Below, piece by piece: positions 17,809 to 28,014 of a DNA stretch of 56,086 nt; the first letter of the stretch is position 1, and every line of letters begins with the position of its first letter. Both the position numbers and the translations under genes were made by a program. The notes under the pieces were generated by a model. It was not told where the DNA came from and searched no databases. It saw only the letters and a list, made by a program, of their open reading frames with translations. Origin of the DNA: Acidobacteriota bacterium (GTDB taxonomy: Bacteria > Acidobacteriota > Polarisedimenticolia > JBFMGF01); NCBI GenBank assembly GCA_040752675.1, contig JBFMGF010000114.1:1-56086 (forward strand), read 5' to 3'.

Positions 17809-18984
17809 TTACCTTGTTACTTTTCCTGGAGGAGGGGTCCTAGTCGTATCGTATTCGTCCCCTGTTCTGAGGATGGACTCCATTTCTTCGTGCGACATAT
17901 CGGCCGTGGACTGTATCCCCTGGACTCTGAGCTTGAATTCATCGGGATTGGTGGCTCTTCTGAGGGCTTCTTCCAGTGTGATCAGGTCCAATTTATACAG
18001 TTGGAACAGCGATTGATCGAAAGTCTGCATTCCGTACTGTGATGTCCCCTGGAAGATGGCATCGCGGATCATCTTCGTCTTATCCTTGTTCTCTATACAG
18101 TCCCTGATGTAAGCCGTCGATCGCAGGACTTCTACGGCGGGGACACGCCCCCTGTTATCCGCCCTCGGCATCAATCTCATGGAAATAACCGCCTTCAATA
18201 CGGCTGCGAGCTGCAAACGGATCTGTTTCTGCTGGTGAGGCGGAAAAACAGCGATGATTCGGTTGATCGTCTCCGTGGCGTCGAGAGTGTGAAGCGTGCT
18301 TAGAACGAGATGTCCCGTCTCCGCCGCGAGAAGGGCAGTCTCGATCGTCTCGTAGTCTCTCATCTCTCCTACGAGGACAACATCGGGGTCCTGCCGGAGA
18401 GCGCTCCGGAGAGCGCTCGCAAACGATCTAGTGTCAACTTCCACTTCCCGTTGATTGACGATGCTCTTCTTGTCACGGTGTAAAAACTCTATCGGGTCTT
18501 CTATGGTGATGATGTGTTCGGTTCTCGTCGAATTGATATAGTCAATCATGGCTGCCAGGGTCGTTGATTTTCCACTTCCCGTTGTTCCCGTCACGAGGAT
18601 CAGACCCCTTGGTTCGTCGGATATCTTTTCGAGAACGACGGGCAGCAGAAGATCCCTGATCGTCTGGATCCTTACCGGGATGACGCGGAGGACCAGCCCC
18701 ACGGCTCCCCTCTGCTGGAATACGCTGCAACGGAATCGGCCGAGACCAGGAAGGGAGTAAGCCATATCGATCTCGAAGTTATCTTTGAACTTCTGCTTCT
18801 GTCGCGCGCTCATGATGCTGAAGGCCATAGCAATTGTATCTTCCTGCATCAATCTCTTCTGATCAGTCAAAGGAATGAGTCTGCCGTCAATCCGGATTAC
18901 AGGATGGCTCCCCACCTTGAGGTGGAGATCGGAAGCTCCTTTTTCAGTTGCTATTTGCAGAAGATCATTGATATGCATTTTCAC
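17809..18984 (-). CDS. pilT: Type IV pilus retraction ATPase PilT
   Basis: 391 residues. It has an N-terminal PAS-like domain and then the secretion ATPase core: Walker A GTTGSGKST, Asp box IITIEDPIEFLH, Walker B VVLVGEMRD, His box GHLVLSTLHT. The C-terminal arm resembles PilT (AIRP-like region) rather than PilB, and there is no metal-binding Cys cluster. It should drive pilus retraction and twitching from the cytoplasmic face of the inner membrane. First gene of pilT-recX-alaS-SLT; no other pilus gene is in view. Confidence 0.95.
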   Translation of the reverse strand: MKMHINDLLQIATEKGASDLHLKVGSHPVIRIDGRLIPLTDQKRLMQEDTIAMAFSIMSARQKQKFKDNFEIDMAYSLPGLGRFRCSVFQQRGAVGLVLRVIPVRIQTIRDLLLPVVLEKISDEPRGLILVTGTTGSGKSTTLAAMIDYINSTRTEHIITIEDPIEFLHRDKKSIVNQREVEVDTRSFASALRSALRQDPDVVLVGEMRDYETIETALLAAETGHLVLSTLHTLDATETINRIIAVFPPHQQKQIRLQLAAVLKAVISMRLMPRADNRGRVPAVEVLRSTAYIRDCIENKDKTKMIRDAIFQGTSQYGMQTFDQSLFQLYKLDLITLEEALRRATNPDEFKLRVQGIQSTADMSHEEMESILRTGDEYDTTRTPPPGKVTR

Positions 18985-19005
18985 TCCGCAAGATATTCAA
19001 TTTAA

Positions 19006-19034
19006 ATTTAATCACCCTGCATGGCCAGTGTCAA
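19006..19034 (-). promoter_or_regulatory. Promoter of the pilT operon
   Basis: TTGACA (19034-19029), 17 nt, TTAAAT (19011-19006) on the minus strand, about 22-27 nt before the pilT ATG at 18984. Confidence 0.55.
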
Positions 19035-19164
19035 GTGAGAAGCAGAAATATCCTGATCCATTGCTCGCATGCATGAGAGATACGGATGCATCACGGTGGA
19101 TACACTTCGGCACTCATGACACTTTTTTATGAAATCGAGTACTGCGATAAATTCCGATTAGGAA

Positions 19165-20088
19165 CTATCGGACGGGAGTAAGCCAGCCGAAGAGGTCTTC
19201 TTTCTCTGCCCTTGAAATGGCGAAGAATTCTTTCTGCAGCTTTTCCGTTATCTTTCCTCTCCCACCATTCCCAATGATTATCTTATCTATCGACCGGATG
19301 GGTGTTATCTCGGCGGCAGATCCTGTGAAGAAGACCTCATCGGCGATATAAAGAGCTTCCCTGGGGATGAGCTGTTCGACAACGGTGATATTCAGATGAG
19401 CTGCGATCTTAAGAACGCAATCTCTGGTGATCCCCGGGAGAACGGATGCTCCAAGCGGAGGAGTGAAGATCGTCCCTTCCTTCACGATGAATATGTTCTC
19501 CCCGCTCCCCTCGCTCACATAACCGCTCACATCAAGGGCGATCCCTTCGGAATATCCGTTAAGAATGGCTTCCATCTTGATGAGCTGAGAATTCATGTAA
19601 TTAGCCGAACATTTGGCAAGAGCCGGCATCGTGTTTGGCGCAATCCTTTGCCAACTGGAGACCTGAACATCGACCCCTTTTTCAAGAGCTTCCCCGCCTA
19701 GGTAGGAGCCCCATTGCCATACGGCTATAGCAACATCGACAGGGCATGAGAAGGGATTTACCCCCAGCTGTTCGTATCCGCGGTAAACGATCGGCCTAAT
19801 ATAGCACTCTTCCATCCTGTTCACTTTAATAGTATCAATAATGGCCTGGTTGATCTGATCCTTGGAGTAGGGGATCTCCATCCTGTACATCTTGCAGGAG
19901 TTGAAAAGCCTGTCCGTGTGGGGCTGCAGTCTAAAAACGGCCGATCCTCTCTTCGTCTTGTAGCATCTCGCACCCTCGAACAGAGCCGTCCCGTAATGAA
20001 CTACATGAGAGAGAACATGAATTTTTGCATCATCCCAATTCACGAAATCTCCGTTCATCCAAATCTTATCTGTTTTTTCAAAACTCAT
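19165..20088 (-). CDS. ilvE: Branched-chain amino acid aminotransferase
   Basis: 307 residues, a fold-type IV PLP enzyme that interconverts Leu/Ile/Val and their 2-oxo acids. Visible signatures are the PLP lysine in [13 protein letters not shown], the Glu in EGSGENIF, and the N-terminal FEGARCY motif. Length matches E. coli IlvE (309). The start ATG follows AAGGAG with 7 nt spacing. It stands alone between pilT and dnaJ. Confidence 0.95.
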   Translation of the reverse strand: MSFEKTDKIWMNGDFVNWDDAKIHVLSHVVHYGTALFEGARCYKTKRGSAVFRLQPHTDRLFNSCKMYRMEIPYSKDQINQAIIDTIKVNRMEECYIRPIVYRGYEQLGVNPFSCPVDVAIAVWQWGSYLGGEALEKGVDVQVSSWQRIAPNTMPALAKCSANYMNSQLIKMEAILNGYSEGIALDVSGYVSEGSGENIFIVKEGTIFTPPLGASVLPGITRDCVLKIAAHLNITVVEQLIPREALYIADEVFFTGSAAEITPIRSIDKIIIGNGGRGKITEKLQKEFFAISRAEKEDLFGWLTPVR

Positions 20089-20284
20089 TGGCCACTCCTT
20101 TCATGCATTCTTGCACAAGAGTCATTCTGTAAGACCGCGCGGATCAAATGCGATTTGATATTGCGTCAATTTTTTAAAGCGATACAGTATTAAAAATATT
20201 ATATTAGAAGATTTTTTATTGCAAGTGAAACAAGGAGCGCACGCTTGTGTCAACTATCGAATCTGCGATGCAGGCGAACGCGTA

Positions 20285-21400
20285 TCAGGCAAAGATGTTC
20301 TTCACCTTTTCAAAGACTCCCTTCTCCTGATTCTTAATCTCGTCCTTCTCTAGTTCGGCAAGTTTTTCCAGAAGAGATCTCTTCTCCTTTGATAGCCTTC
20401 TGGGGGTGACCACCTGGACCTTCACATATTGATCCCCACGCCCATATCCGCTCATGGATGGCATTCCCAGACCCTTCAGCCGAAAGGTCGTGCCCGATTG
20501 TGTCCCGGCTGGAATCTTCACGGACCGGGTTCCTGTCAGGGTTGGAACCGAGACCTCTGCTCCCAGCGCTGCCTGAGAAAAGGTCAAAGGTATTTCGCAT
20601 AGCAGGTCATCTCCTTCCCTCCTGAAGAAAGGATGTTCCCTGACATGAATGAAAATGTAAATATCCCCAGGGCGACCTCCTCTTATCCCGCCTTCCCCTT
20701 CCCCCTGGAGTCTGAGCTTCATGCCGGAGTCGACTCCTGCGGGAACCTTCACCTTAAGAGTCTTTTCCCTTTTTATCCTCCCCTCTCCTCCACAACCATT
20801 GCAGGCTTTTACGATGATCTTTCCACTGCCACCGCACCGGTCACAGGGCCTGCTAAGGCTGAAAAAGCCTTGTGAAAACCGGATCTGCCCGCTTCCACCA
20901 CAGCGTTGGCAATGCTCCATTCCTCCTGATGGATCAGCCCCGCTTCCGCCGCAGAAAGAGCAGGTTTCGCTTACTGGCACGCTGATCTGCGTTTCAAGCC
21001 CGCGAGCGGCATCCTCAAATGAGATCTCCAGATCATACCTAAGATCGGCTCCCCTCCTCGATCTTTCTCTCCTCCCCGTAGCGTGGCCAAAGAAGGATTC
21101 AAACCCAAAGAAGTCTCCGAGAATATCGCTGAAATCGGCGAAGATGTCCGAATCGAATCCGGTGAAAGGTATGGATCCCAATCCTTCGTGTCCGAACTGG
21201 TCGTACTTTCTCCTCTTATCCTCATCGATGAGGACGCTGTAAGCTTCGGCCGCTTCTTTGAACTTCTCCTCGGCTCCCTTGTTACCCGGGTTCCTGTCGG
21301 GATGGTACTTTAGAGCGAGGTTCCTGTAAGCCTTTTTGATCTCTCTTGCATCTGCGTTCCTGGGAATACCAAGCACTTCGTAATAATCTTTCTTTGCCAA
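20285..21400 (-). CDS. dnaJ: Chaperone DnaJ
   Basis: 371 residues. The J domain ([17 protein letters not shown] with the HPD triad) is followed by a G/F-rich region, four CxxCxGxG zinc motifs ([32 protein letters not shown]) and the client-binding C-terminal domains. It stimulates DnaK ATPase. I chose TTG at 21400 because it gives the standard [10 protein letters not shown] start and has GGAG 7 nt upstream; the longer frame would run into dnaK. The gap to dnaK is 19 nt. Confidence 0.96.
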   Translation of the reverse strand: MAKKDYYEVLGIPRNADAREIKKAYRNLALKYHPDRNPGNKGAEEKFKEAAEAYSVLIDEDKRRKYDQFGHEGLGSIPFTGFDSDIFADFSDILGDFFGFESFFGHATGRRERSRRGADLRYDLEISFEDAARGLETQISVPVSETCSFCGGSGADPSGGMEHCQRCGGSGQIRFSQGFFSLSRPCDRCGGSGKIIVKACNGCGGEGRIKREKTLKVKVPAGVDSGMKLRLQGEGEGGIRGGRPGDIYIFIHVREHPFFRREGDDLLCEIPLTFSQAALGAEVSVPTLTGTRSVKIPAGTQSGTTFRLKGLGMPSMSGYGRGDQYVKVQVVTPRRLSKEKRSLLEKLAELEKDEIKNQEKGVFEKVKNIFA

Positions 21401-21419
21401 TGATATACTCCATTGATTA

Positions 21420-23249
21420 CTATGGATTCTTCCTGCCAAATGATTTCGGATCGTAGAGGATCACATCTGAAAGGATCTGCGATGCTTCATCCATGTTCTG
21501 GATCTGCTTCGAAAAGATCAGGATGTCTGTGGAGGCAAGGGATTTCCTCGCGTCCTGCAGATATCGATCTACTTTCTTCCTCTTCTCTTCCCCCAGAATG
21601 TCCCCGAATTCCCAGAAAGTCTTTGTGACAGATTCTATCAGCCCCTCGAGCTTTGATCGCATCTTCAGCAGTTCTGCTCTCTTTCTATCTTCCTCTCTAT
21701 ATTGCTTAGCCTCCTGAACTATCCTGTCGATCTCGGCCTCGAACAATCCGCTTGATGGTTTCACGACGATTTTCTGCTGTTTTCCAGTGGACTGGTCTCT
21801 TGCCGAAACATTTACGATTCCATTTGAATCGATATCGAATGTCACCTCTATCTGGGGAACGCCTTTCGGACAGGGTGGGATCCCGACCAGATCGAATTTT
21901 CCCAGAGATTTGTTATGCGCGGCGATTTCCCTTTCCCCTTGAAGAACATGCACTTCCACCATTGTCTGATTGTCGCTTACGGTGGTGAAGATGCGACTCT
22001 TCTTGACAGGAATAGTCGTATTTCTATCGATGATCTTGACGAACAAGCCTCCCTTTGCCTCGATACCAAGCGACAGCGGCGTGACGTCGAGCAGGGTCAT
22101 CTCCTTCACTTCTCCTCTCAGGATTCCTGCCTGGATGGCGGCACCAATCCCCACAACCTCATCGGGATTGATACTCCTGTTCGGCTCGCAGCCGAAGATC
22201 TCCCTGACAGTCTCAACAACTTTCGGCATCCGTGTCTGGCCGCCCACAAGTATCACCTCATCAATATCTGATGGCATCAGACCGGCCATTTTTATGGCAT
22301 CGAAACAGGGACTCTTCGTCATCTCGATTAGATCGAACGTCAGCTCTTCAAGTTTTTTCCTAGTCAGAACTTTCTTGAGATGCTTCGGACCCGAGGCATC
22401 TTCGGCTATGAAGGGAATGTTTATTTCCGTTTGTTCCTCCCGGGAGAGGATAATCTTCGCCTTTTCAGCGGCTTCTTTTATCCTCTGAAGGATTACCCGG
22501 TCGCTCCTCAAGTCTATGCTGCTCTCATCCAGAAAGGAGGCCACGAGCCAGTCCGTGATCCGCTGATCGAAATCCTCTCCCCCCAGAAACGTGTTGCCGC
22601 TCGTCGACCTGACCTCGAACACTCCTCCGGAGAGGCTCAGAATTGATATGTCGAACGTTCCTCCGCCAAGATCGTAAACGGCAATCTTCTTGGACTCAGA
22701 GCCACCGAAGCCATAGGCCAGAGAAGCAGCCGTTGGTTCATTAATGATGCGAAGGACATTGATTCCCGCGATCCTTCCGGCGTCCTTCGTGGCCTGCCTC
22801 TGGCTGTCATCAAAATAGGCTGGCACCGTGATGACGGCCCCTTCAATAGGTCCTCCCAGATACTCTTCGGCGATATCTTTGACGTGTGCAAGGATCATGG
22901 CTGATATCTCTATCGGAGAGTATGTCCTCTCCTCAACCTTTATGTGGACGTCCCCGTTGGCGGCAGGGATGAGCTCATACGGGAGCATCATCTTTGCTTT
23001 CTGCGTCTCATTGCTATTGAATTTTCTTCCCATCAGCCTCTTGACCGCAAAGATAGTCTTTGTGGGATTGAGTTGTTGCTGCCTCTTGGCGAGAAGTCCC
23101 ACGATCTTCTCATTGCCATGCGTGAAGGCGACGATCGATGGAATGGTTCTGCTCCCCTCTCGGCTCGCGATCACGACAGGGTTTTCTTCCTCCAGTACGG
23201 CCACACAACTATTTGTAGTCCCGAGATCTATTCCAATGATCTTTCCCAT
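21420..23249 (-). CDS. dnaK: Chaperone DnaK (Hsp70)
   Basis: 609 residues. ATPase domain: [46 protein letters not shown]. The substrate domain with TPLSLGIE follows at about 380-500. The helical lid is present, but the protein stops soon after it, without the disordered tail found in many DnaKs (E. coli has 638 residues). Cytoplasmic protein-folding chaperone. It follows hrcA with 94 nt between, and precedes dnaJ. The nucleotide exchange factor grpE is not in this cluster. Confidence 0.97.
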   Translation of the reverse strand: MGKIIGIDLGTTNSCVAVLEEENPVVIASREGSRTIPSIVAFTHGNEKIVGLLAKRQQQLNPTKTIFAVKRLMGRKFNSNETQKAKMMLPYELIPAANGDVHIKVEERTYSPIEISAMILAHVKDIAEEYLGGPIEGAVITVPAYFDDSQRQATKDAGRIAGINVLRIINEPTAASLAYGFGGSESKKIAVYDLGGGTFDISILSLSGGVFEVRSTSGNTFLGGEDFDQRITDWLVASFLDESSIDLRSDRVILQRIKEAAEKAKIILSREEQTEINIPFIAEDASGPKHLKKVLTRKKLEELTFDLIEMTKSPCFDAIKMAGLMPSDIDEVILVGGQTRMPKVVETVREIFGCEPNRSINPDEVVGIGAAIQAGILRGEVKEMTLLDVTPLSLGIEAKGGLFVKIIDRNTTIPVKKSRIFTTVSDNQTMVEVHVLQGEREIAAHNKSLGKFDLVGIPPCPKGVPQIEVTFDIDSNGIVNVSARDQSTGKQQKIVVKPSSGLFEAEIDRIVQEAKQYREEDRKRAELLKMRSKLEGLIESVTKTFWEFGDILGEEKRKKVDRYLQDARKSLASTDILIFSKQIQNMDEASQILSDVILYDPKSFGRKNP

Positions 23250-23343
23250 ACCCTGAACCTGCTTGATGTCAAAGGTTCACTCCATCCTTCTTTCCCCATC
23301 ACCCCAGGCTACCGATTCTTCTCTACTTCCACACATTCCTCTG

Positions 23344-24402
23344 CTATTTGTTCAAGACGATCCTGTTGAGGAGCCTGGAGAGGTATCTGACGAGAGATAT
23401 CACTCTGGGATACTCTATCCGCTTCGGTCCGATGATTCCAAGAACTCCTAGAGATTGTCCTTTGATGCCATACGTCGAAGCGATGAGGCAACAATCGTTC
23501 ATCTCAGGATAGACGTTCTCCGAGCCGATGAGAATCTTGACTCCCATCTCTTCCACGCATTCATTCAGGAGCTTGACGATCCGGCTCTTCTCCTCGAAAG
23601 CCCTGAAGAGTTCTTTCATCTTCTCCAGATCAGCAAACTCTGGTTTATCGAAGAGATTGGATGCCCCATCGACGATGAGGTCCTGGCTCTCCTCACAGCA
23701 TTCAAAATATCGCTGGGCCAGCAGGACGGCATTCCTGAAAATGGAATCGCAAGCCTCCCTGTCCTCCCTCATCATCCTGATGATCTCATCCCTCACCTCG
23801 ATCAGGGTTTTTCCCTCCATGCGGCGCACGAGATATGTTCCAATCCTGTCCAGTTCATCCTGGGAAAAATCCTCATTTACATCCACGACCTTGTTGTGAA
23901 GAAGACCCGATCTGGCGACGAAGAGGACCATGATCTTCCTGGCTGCCAGCCTGATGAATTCGATGTGCTCGAAAATGGTTCCGGACAGATTCGGCGTAAG
24001 GACGATCCCGATGTTGTTGGACATCCTCGAAAGGATCCTTGACGTTTCGATGAAGAGTTCCTGAAAATTGTTCCCGATTTTTTCCAATTCCTCGCTGATA
24101 CCCGCCGCTTCCCACTGCGGGAAACCTTCCTTCTGGTCGATGGCATTGACGAAGAAACGGTAGCCGAGATCAGTGGGGACTCTCCCCGATGAAGGGTGAG
24201 GACGAAGGAGATAGCCATACTCTTCCAGTCTCGCCATGACATTTCTGACGCTGGCCGGACTCAGATGATATCTCTTGATCTTGGCGATCATGCTGGAGGG
24301 AACGGGTTCACCCGTCAGTATGAAAATCTTCACCGTCGCTCTCAGAATATCTCTTTCACGAGGAGTAAGTTCCATGAATACCATCGGATCGCTCGAACCC
24401 AT
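23344..24402 (-). CDS. hrcA: Heat-shock repressor HrcA
   Basis: 352 residues. The winged helix is at about 10-75 (SPASVRNVMARLEEYGYLLRPH, then PSSGRVPTDLGYRFF, which is diagnostic), followed by the GAF-like dimerisation domain. HrcA represses heat-shock operons through CIRCE operators. No TTAGCACTC-N9-GAGTGCTAA is visible upstream or before dnaK. The predicted transcript begins only about 5 nt before ATG 24402; internal ATGs at 24384 and 24375 are possible, and the latter (MELTPRERDIL) resembles the family start. Confidence 0.95.
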   Translation of the reverse strand: MGSSDPMVFMELTPRERDILRATVKIFILTGEPVPSSMIAKIKRYHLSPASVRNVMARLEEYGYLLRPHPSSGRVPTDLGYRFFVNAIDQKEGFPQWEAAGISEELEKIGNNFQELFIETSRILSRMSNNIGIVLTPNLSGTIFEHIEFIRLAARKIMVLFVARSGLLHNKVVDVNEDFSQDELDRIGTYLVRRMEGKTLIEVRDEIIRMMREDREACDSIFRNAVLLAQRYFECCEESQDLIVDGASNLFDKPEFADLEKMKELFRAFEEKSRIVKLLNECVEEMGVKILIGSENVYPEMNDCCLIASTYGIKGQSLGVLGIIGPKRIEYPRVISLVRYLSRLLNRIVLNK

Positions 24403-24413
24403 CTTTTTTGAGC

Positions 24414-24442
24414 AATATAAAATTGCCTGTATCCTTTGTCAA
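24414..24442 (-). promoter_or_regulatory. Strong promoter of hrcA-dnaK-dnaJ
   Basis: TTGACA (24442-24437), exactly 17 nt, TATATT (24419-24414) on the minus strand. The expected start near 24407 leaves an almost leaderless hrcA mRNA. No CIRCE repeat overlaps it. Confidence 0.75.
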
Positions 24443-24486
24443 GAATTTGTTTATCAGGAAGAAAGTTAATTCCTTACGTGGAAGTG

Positions 24487-25579
24487 TCATTTCCGCTCGG
24501 AGAGAAGATAACTCTTGATGAAGAGGTCAAGGTCGCCATCCAGGACCCTCTGGACATCTCCTGTTTCAAGCCCTGTCCTATGGTCCTTGACCAGATTATA
24601 TGGGTGAAGGACATAGGAGCGGATCTGACTTCCCCACTCGATCTTCTTCTTCTTCTTCTCTTCCGCCATTCTCTTCTCTTCCATCTCCCGCATCTTGAGT
24701 TCAAAGAGCCTGCTCCTCAGGATTCCCATTGCTACTTCGCGGTTCCTGTGCTGTGATCGCTCGTTCTGGCACTGGACAACGATCCCGGTCGGAAGATGCG
24801 TGATTCTGACTGCCGAGTCAGTGACGTTAACGTGCTGGCCGCCGGCCCCGCTGGACCGATAAGTATCAACTCTCAGGTCCTTCTCCTCGATCTCGACCGT
24901 GATCGATTCATCGATCTCGGGGTACGCATCCACTGAAGCGAACGATGTATGCCTCCTCGCATTGGCATCGAAGGGGGATATTCTAACCAGCCTGTGGACT
25001 CCCTTCTCGGCTTTGAGATAGCCGTAGGCACCCTTTCCCTCGACGAGGCAGGTCATGCTCTTGATTCCGGCTTCTTCACCCTGGAGGTAATCAAGGATCT
25101 TGACGGAGTATCCCTTTCTCTCCGCCCACCGGAGGTACATCCTCATGAGCATGGCTGCCCAGTCCTGAGATTCCGTACCTCCAGCCCCGGGATGGATGGC
25201 AAGATAGCTGTTGTTATGGTCATGCTCACCCATGAGCATGATATTCAGCTCTTGTTTTTCAATGGTTTTTTCTATCTCATCGAGGGTCGACTGTAGTTCC
25301 TCTTCTATTTCCTCCCCTTCTTGCGCAAGCTCAAAAAAGATCTTTACCTCATCGAGCCGTTTCAGAATACGTTCCATTCCTTCTATCTCTTCTGCGATAT
25401 CGCTCCTCTTCTTAAGTAGCTGCTGGGCTTCCGTCTGGTTGTTCCAGAATCCGGAGCCGGCAATCTTGGCATCCAGTTCGGCGAGAGTCTTCTTCTTGTC
25501 CTCCAGATCAAAGATAGCTCCTGATCTTGTCGACTCTCTCCTCAAGATCCCTGTATTTATAAACGGTTTCTGATTTCAA
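24487..25579 (-). CDS. prfB: Peptide chain release factor 2, with programmed +1 frameshift
   Basis: RF2 releases the peptide at UGA and UAA. The main frame has the RF2 SPF tripeptide (RISPFDANARRH) and the catalytic GGQ (SSGAGGQHVNVT). The N-terminus is in another frame: TTG at 25579, with AAGGAG 8 nt upstream, opens 23 codons ending AGG-AGC-TAT-CTT-TGA. A +1 slip at CTT continues as YLDLEDKKK, aligning with E. coli GYLDYDAKK. The complete product is about 370 residues. The slip lets RF2 regulate its own synthesis. The gene is the last of the nfeD-lnt operon, 15 nt after lnt. GTG at 25588 is a second possible start. Confidence 0.95.
25508..25522 (-). promoter_or_regulatory. prfB programmed +1 frameshift site
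   Basis: Minus strand AGG-AGC-TAT-CTT-TGA: an internal Shine-Dalgarno-like AGGAGC, the slippery CTT and the UGA stop, matching the classical prfB site AGG-GGG-TAT-CTT-TGA. The base after UGA is U, not the common C. Confidence 0.92.
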
Positions 25580-25594
25580 TTTCCTCACTCCTTT

Positions 25595-27160
25595 TCATTC
25601 CATTCTGGATTCGCCTTCCATCCCTGCCTGATCTTCAGGCATGGCGCCACGCTCCACTTGTCCCCAGGAAGAGAAAAATAAAGATAGAATAAAGACGAAT
25701 GTCATTATAGCACAGGGGACGGGGAACCAGTGTCCTGCCCTGCTGTAGAATGTGCTATGGCTCATCGTCTGAATTTCACATTCCATGATCTCCCTTGAAA
25801 AGATCCCCGTGCTCTTGAGGACATCGCCACGCGGAGATATGATGCCGCTGATCCCGGTGCTTGCCGATCTCACGAAATATCTCCCGCACTCGACCGCTCT
25901 GAGTTTCAGGAAGTCGAAATGCTGATAGGGGGCTGCGGTGGAGCCGAACCAGGCATCGTTAGTTATATTGACATAAAAGGTAGGTCCTCTCTCATTAAAC
26001 TGCTGCACAAACTCAGGAAAGATAACCTCGTAGCAGATCAGCACGGAAAAGGGATCTCCTCCGTAATCCATGAGTGTGAACTCGCTGCCTCTCGAGAAGT
26101 CTCCGGCTGCCTGCACAAACCTCTTCACGAAGAAAAGTATCTTCGGGATGGGGACATACTCACCATAGGGAACCAGGTGGATCTTATCGTACCTCCTGTC
26201 TATTTCTCCATCATTCCTGATATGGAAGGCACTATTGAAGTAGATCTCCTCATCTCCCTCTTCGGCCCGGTGGATGCTTCCCAGAACGAGATCGATGTCG
26301 AATCCAGAGCACAACTCCTTCAGAAGGTCTGCATAACCAGTCGTGCCGCAGACCTCGAAGAATGTCGTCGACTCTGGCCATACAATCAGACGGATTCCCT
26401 CTCTCGCCGCTTTCTTCGTCATCTGGAGATAATCCGATAGAACGATGCCCTCATCCACGCCGCTGTTGGTGTTCCCGCCATAATTTCCCTGGATACATGC
26501 AACTCGGATCTTTCTCCCTCCTTCCAGCGGAACAGATACTCTCCAGGAACCCCAACCATAGAAGGAAAGAACGATGATCAGACTGACCAGAAGAGGCGTG
26601 GCTCTCCTGAAGCTCATCTTTCCGATGAAGAGAAAGGCAAGCGAGGCATTGGCAAGGAGGATTAGGAAGGAAAGCCCGTATACGCCGGTCAGGGAAGCCA
26701 TCTGGATCATGGAAGTGTTGGAGGACAGGGCATAGCCTGCAAGTCCCCAGGGGAAGCCGCTGAAGAGATGTCCCCTCACATACTCCAGTGCGACCCAGAT
26801 GACTGGCGATAGCAGTATTGCCGCATCACCGTAAACGTTAACGGCTCTCGATATGAGGAACGCGAAGAGTGAAGGATAGAGGGAAAGGTAAGACGTGAGG
26901 AGAAGCAGAATCAAAACACTCAGGAAGATGCCGAGGGAGGCATGTACGTTCAGGACGAGATAAATCCAGTACAGCATTGTGATGAAGAAAGCTTCCCCAT
27001 AGATAAAACCGTATACAAGTGCCCGCAAAGGATGACTTCTCGCCGAGATGAGGATAAGTGGGAAAAATGCTATCCATATGAGAGGGTAGACATTTATCCT
27101 TGGAAAAGAAGCGGCAAGGAGAAGACCTGCCAGAGCGATGGTAATTATCCTGACTTTCAT
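25595..27160 (-). CDS. lnt: Apolipoprotein N-acyltransferase
   Basis: 521 residues. About six N-terminal membrane helices (to about residue 200) are followed by a periplasmic carbon-nitrogen hydrolase domain with the Glu-Lys-Cys triad: Glu in IVWPESTTF, Lys in YDKIHLVPYGEY, Cys in VLICYEVIFP. It adds the third acyl chain to lipoproteins, which suits the many lipobox proteins here. I start it at ATG 27160, which overlaps the lipA stop as ATGA; the 62 extra codons upstream are a lipA shadow. Confidence 0.95.
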   Translation of the reverse strand: MKVRIITIALAGLLLAASFPRINVYPLIWIAFFPLILISARSHPLRALVYGFIYGEAFFITMLYWIYLVLNVHASLGIFLSVLILLLLTSYLSLYPSLFAFLISRAVNVYGDAAILLSPVIWVALEYVRGHLFSGFPWGLAGYALSSNTSMIQMASLTGVYGLSFLILLANASLAFLFIGKMSFRRATPLLVSLIIVLSFYGWGSWRVSVPLEGGRKIRVACIQGNYGGNTNSGVDEGIVLSDYLQMTKKAAREGIRLIVWPESTTFFEVCGTTGYADLLKELCSGFDIDLVLGSIHRAEEGDEEIYFNSAFHIRNDGEIDRRYDKIHLVPYGEYVPIPKILFFVKRFVQAAGDFSRGSEFTLMDYGGDPFSVLICYEVIFPEFVQQFNERGPTFYVNITNDAWFGSTAAPYQHFDFLKLRAVECGRYFVRSASTGISGIISPRGDVLKSTGIFSREIMECEIQTMSHSTFYSRAGHWFPVPCAIMTFVFILSLFFSSWGQVERGAMPEDQAGMEGESRME

Positions 27161-28014
27161 GAGAGCAAAACGGCGTAGTGGTCTGCTCTGTAAGAGCTTC
27201 TGGCCAGAGGTGAAGCAATCGTTTCGAGGCCAAGCTTCTTCCCGTATTCTTCGAAGGCTTTGAAGGAATCCATGGAAACGTATTCTTTCACGGGAACGTT
27301 CCTGAGGGTGGGCCTGAGATACTGCCCGATGGTTACCGTGTGACATCCAGCATCTTTTAAATCGTGGAGCACTGCTCTTACTTCTTCCATTCTTTCGCCG
27401 AATCCGACCATCAAACCTGATTTTATCCTGATTCGCCTATCAGAGCGAGCGGCTCGATCAAGGATCATGAGAGACCTTTCATAGTCGGCTCTGGGTCTGA
27501 TCTTCGGATATAGACTCGGAACCGTTTCGACATTATGGTTATAGACGTCTGGATGAGATTCAATGATCCTGTCGAGCGCATAAACGCTTCCGCCCAGATC
27601 GCTCGTCAAGACCTCCACCGAAGGGGTCCACTCCAATGCTTTCACGCTGGTCACGGTCTTGAAGAAATGCTCCGCCCCTCCATCCGGTAGATCATCCCTC
27701 GTCACCGATGTGATGACGACATGTTTGAGGGAGAGAAACCTGGAGGCATCGGCCACCCGAAGCGGCTCAGTTTCATCGAGCGGATGCGGGATGCCGACCT
27801 TTATCGAACAGAAACGGCAATCCCTAGCGCAGACATCGCCCATGATCAGGAAAGTGGCCTGACCTCTTCCAAAGCATTCACTCTGATTGGGACATCGCGC
27901 CGATTCGCAGACGGTATTGAGGCCGTACCTTCTCAGAAGGGTCTTGACTGACCGCATCTCCTTCCAATTTAGCTTCTTTCGTACCCAGGAGGCTAACCGA
28001 TCTTCATCACCCAT
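27157..28014 (-). CDS. lipA: Lipoyl synthase
   Basis: 285 residues. It is a radical SAM enzyme that inserts two sulfurs into octanoyl groups of 2-oxo acid dehydrogenase and glycine-cleavage subunits. Both clusters are visible: auxiliary CESARCPNQSEC and radical SAM CARDCRFC, plus the C-terminal RSSY serine that ligates the auxiliary cluster. It overlaps the SPOR gene by 22 nt and lnt by 4 nt, so the genes are co-transcribed. Confidence 0.96.
   Translation of the reverse strand: MGDEDRLASWVRKKLNWKEMRSVKTLLRRYGLNTVCESARCPNQSECFGRGQATFLIMGDVCARDCRFCSIKVGIPHPLDETEPLRVADASRFLSLKHVVITSVTRDDLPDGGAEHFFKTVTSVKALEWTPSVEVLTSDLGGSVYALDRIIESHPDVYNHNVETVPSLYPKIRPRADYERSLMILDRAARSDRRIRIKSGLMVGFGERMEEVRAVLHDLKDAGCHTVTIGQYLRPTLRNVPVKEYVSMDSFKAFEEYGKKLGLETIASPLARSSYRADHYAVLLS

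Noticed and set aside
21401-21439. 13-codon N-terminal extension of dnaJ overlapping dnaK
   Set aside because: The conserved J-domain start and a spaced GGAG support TTG 21400.
24403-24486. CIRCE element before hrcA
   Set aside because: No TTAGCACTC / GAGTGCTAA inverted repeat found here or in 23250-23343.
27161-27346. 62-codon N-terminal extension of lnt
   Set aside because: It lies wholly inside lipA in another frame; the ATGA overlap gives the natural start at 27160.
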